Origin: Ailurus styani
Taxonomy: Eukaryota; Chordata; Mammalia; Carnivora; Ailuridae
NCBI GenBank assembly: GCA_002007465.1
Contig: LNAC01000163.1
Span: 496,137 to 560,136 of the forward strand
DNA: 64,000 bases
Direction: 5' to 3'
This document shows positions 61,546 through 64,000 of the stretch, one piece after another; within the stretch, counting starts at the first letter, position 1; every line of letters begins with the position of its first letter. A model generated the notes under the pieces. The model did not search any database. It worked only from the letters and a program-made list of their open reading frames with translations, and had not been told where the DNA came from. Both the position numbers and the translations under genes were made by a program.

Positions 61546-62387
61546 TGAGTGTATTTATGTTCAGTATTAGACTTCTTTAAGTTAATATTGGGCATTATAA
61601 AGTTAATATTTTCATAATTTAGAAACATGATTCACAGGGTTATGGCATCGATTAAATTGAGATTAGGTACGGCAAGACAAACTACAAAGGACAGCATTAT
61701 AGTGTGTAAGGATAAAAGTTTCCCTTCCCATTTCTTGTTTAATGTTCTTCAGAGTGCCTGAGACATAATAATAGGGAGGTAATAGTTTCATGAGGGTAAG
61801 TGCTGAGTAAAAGTAAAAGAAAAGAAGCCCATTACTTTGAGCATAAGTTTTAGAATAATGTTACCTTACAAACAACAGAAGTCTTTTCCTAAATCTTTTT
61901 ATCCATCTAAGAAGCACTGAGAACTACTTCTTGGAGGTTAAACTTGAGTAAGAAGTTGACTATAGAATTCTGGTCAAAAAAAAAAATGAACATTCATGCT
62001 GAATAGTTTTCCTGTACTCACTTTTAAAAGTTATCTATAAAAATATAATATATTAAAATAAATACATTAAAGTTTAAACAATAAAAGTGAATGATGTTGT
62101 TCCTATAAAAGTTAAACATGCTCATTTTACAAAATGGAATAGTAGAAATAAGAAAACTGTATTTTTCAAGAGTTAGTTAAATTTTAACAGTTGTTTCCCA
62201 GGATTCAAGGGAGGATAAATGAGGTTTTCTCAAACACGTTGCTCATTTTTCAAAGATACCACAACAAATTTACAGCAATTTTAAAAGAACAACAATAAAA
62301 GACCAAAAAATAATGACTTAAAAGATATGTTTTTTGCCATCTAGCAGGTGACAATCTATACATGAAAATAAATATATAAATCTATTT

Positions 62388-62585
62388 CTTTTTTTTTAAG
62401 ATTTTATTTATTTCTTTCACAGAGAGAGAGAGATCACAAGGAGGCAGAGAGGCAGACAGAGAGAGAGAGGGGGAAGCAGGCTCCCCGCTGAGCAGGGAGC
62501 CTGATGCAGGCCTCGATCCCAGGACCCTGAGATCATGACCTGAGCCGAAAGCAGAGGCTTTAACCCACTGAACCACCCAGGCACC
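62388..62585 (-). mobile_element. CAN SINE, near consensus
   Basis: TTTTTTTTAAGATTTTATTT to GAACCACCCAGGCACCC; flanks ATAAATCTATTTCT / ATAAATATATTTCT. Confidence 0.94.
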
Positions 62586-63569
62586 CTATAAATATATTTC
62601 TAATTTGAAGAGTAAGAAATAGTATTACACAGCAGAGAAAGGTTGATATGAATATAAGGGTTGGTATGGCTGTGTACTTAGCATATCTTTATTCAATGTT
62701 GAAAAATTAGATTGAATATAGGTAATTGATAGTTGTTTATTTTTATGAAATATCATTGATTTACTTATGTGTTCTCAAGTGCAAAAATTAGCATCCATTC
62801 TAAAACGATAATAGAATTCAGTAAAATGTTAAAATAATTACATCTGATGAATTATGTTACATCAAATAGTAAAGTTTTGCAGTTAACTTTTTAAAAAGGA
62901 ATCTAATGAGAAAACAAACAGTACAACAGGTGTCTAATTGTTCCAAAGTTGTTGTTTTCTAGTTTATATTTGTAAAATGATTTCATTTTTGCTGAAAATA
63001 CTGTATTTCCCATTCTATACATAAAATTTTTAAAAAGTATGTGAAGAGAATATACATGACATTTATGTAGCATGAGAATATTTTCTGGGAGTTGAAAACT
63101 AATTTTTAATTTTTTTCTTACTAGACCATTTGATGGTATTATTAAAAATTTAAACAATCCTAATTGTAAGAAGTATTTTTTGTCTGCATATCTGTCTAGG
63201 AACAGAATATTTGAGATGTTTATAGAAGGTTAAAATAATTTATAAGTGCATTTATTATTTGAAAATTGCATGCTTGACAACACAATCTTGAGGATATGTG
63301 CCTTGAAGATTTCATTTTTCATTGTTAATTTAGCCAGTTTTCTTTCCTTTGGTTTATGTAGGTTTTCTTTTCTGTCAGATAGATAATTAATTTTATTGTC
63401 TTTTCTCCAAAGTAGTATTTAGGTTACCCTAGGACTCTCTCTCTCTTTTTTTTTCCACCTAACTTTCAATGTTGGTAGGATAAAAATGTAATTAGACTCT
63501 GAGGAAAGATTTTAATGTTATGTTTAAAACAAAAATGCTAGTTTGATTATATCAAAAATTTTTCAGGAC
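62586..63569. other. No recognisable feature
   Basis: Unique AT-rich sequence. Confidence 0.4.
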
Positions 63570-63728
63570 CCCTGAAAATTTTCAGTTAGTTGAGCAGCTA
63601 ACTCTTGATTTCAGTTCAGGTCACGACCTCAGGGTCTGCTTAAGGACTCTCCCTCTCCCTCTATCCTCCCCCTCCGCCCTCTCATACACTCTCTTTCTTT
63701 CTCTCTAAATAAATAAATCTTTAAATAT
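63570..63728 (+). mobile_element. Diverged, shortened CAN SINE
   Basis: TCAGTTAGTTGAGCAGCTAA, TTCAGGTCACGACCTCAGGG, CT-rich part, then AAATAAATAAATCTTTAAAT. Confidence 0.8.
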
Positions 63729-63964
63729 TTTTCCATTGTTTTCTTACCTTTGTGTTAGGTGTTTGCAAACAAACTCTATCTTTTCCTATATATCTTGTTA
63801 AAGTTACCAAATTAATTTAAACTCCTCTGGTTCATAGTACTGTTTCCATAAATCCATCTTACTACAATCTTGTCAGGACTTGTCAGCACTCAACTACAAA
63901 TTCATCTTTTATATACAACTTTTCTCCAGAGGTCCCACTAGAACACAGACTCCACATAAGGGAT

Positions 63965-64000
63965 TTTTTAAAAAAATTTTTATTTATTCATTTGAGAGAT
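63965..64000 (-). mobile_element. CAN SINE cut by the window end
   Basis: TTTTTATTTATTCATTTGAG at the right edge is the reversed tail of another SINE. Confidence 0.8.

Noticed and set aside
1..64000. CRISPR array, operon, bacterial or phage system
   Set aside because: The window is a mammalian chromosome; the regular repeats are SINE, L1 or microsatellite sequence.

Overview
This is a 64 kb piece of a mammalian chromosome, AT-rich and almost gene-free. The organism is a carnivore. More than twenty-five copies of the tRNA-derived CAN SINE are scattered on both strands (head GCCTGGGTGGCTCAG, CT-rich middle, tail AATAAATAAAATCTTTAAAA). Short 3' ends of a carnivore L1 (GATTCACAGACCTGTACCCC) recur on both strands. 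The 'GTGGGTTAAAGCC' SINE variant suggests a mustelid (ferret, mink, otter, badger group), but that finer placement is an inference.

Only one protein-coding gene is supported: CYLC2 (cylicin-2, a lysine-rich protein of the sperm-head calyx). It lies on the minus strand between about 31.08 and 35.21 kb. Three coding exons join in frame with good splice sites: 35172-35212, 33619-33740 and 31079-32191. The last exon carries seven 24-28 residue lysine-rich repeats and a DAKK-repeat tail. The short first coding exon is unresolved: a candidate at 35538-35559 encodes a start like that of human cylicin-2, but its splice phase does not fit exon 2.

Region by region: 0-13 kb is mostly unique AT-rich DNA with MIR, MLT1-type LTR and Tigger-like relics, plus a possible antisense pseudogene fragment near 8 kb. 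13.5-17.2 kb is an old antisense L1. 17-24 kb is unique sequence with SINEs. 24.1-26.9 kb is an old L1 whose two halves point in opposite directions. 27-29 kb holds MIR, Tigger-like and L1 3' relics. 31-36 kb is CYLC2. 36-42 kb is a dense pile of SINEs and L1 pieces. 45-48 kb has an LTR-like relic, SINEs and a composite SINE-L1 insertion. 48.5-52 kb is the antisense 5' half of an L1 lacking nearly all of ORF2. 52-57 kb has young L1 3' ends, one nested in an older L1 with a clear target-site duplication. 57.5-64 kb is mainly unique DNA with a few repeats.

There is no operon-like organisation and no RNA gene, CRISPR array or gene cluster. The noteworthy content is retrotransposition structure (composite, nested and 50-65 bp micro-insertions), the internal minisatellite of CYLC2, and five single-N joins flanked by duplicated sequence that look like assembly artefacts.
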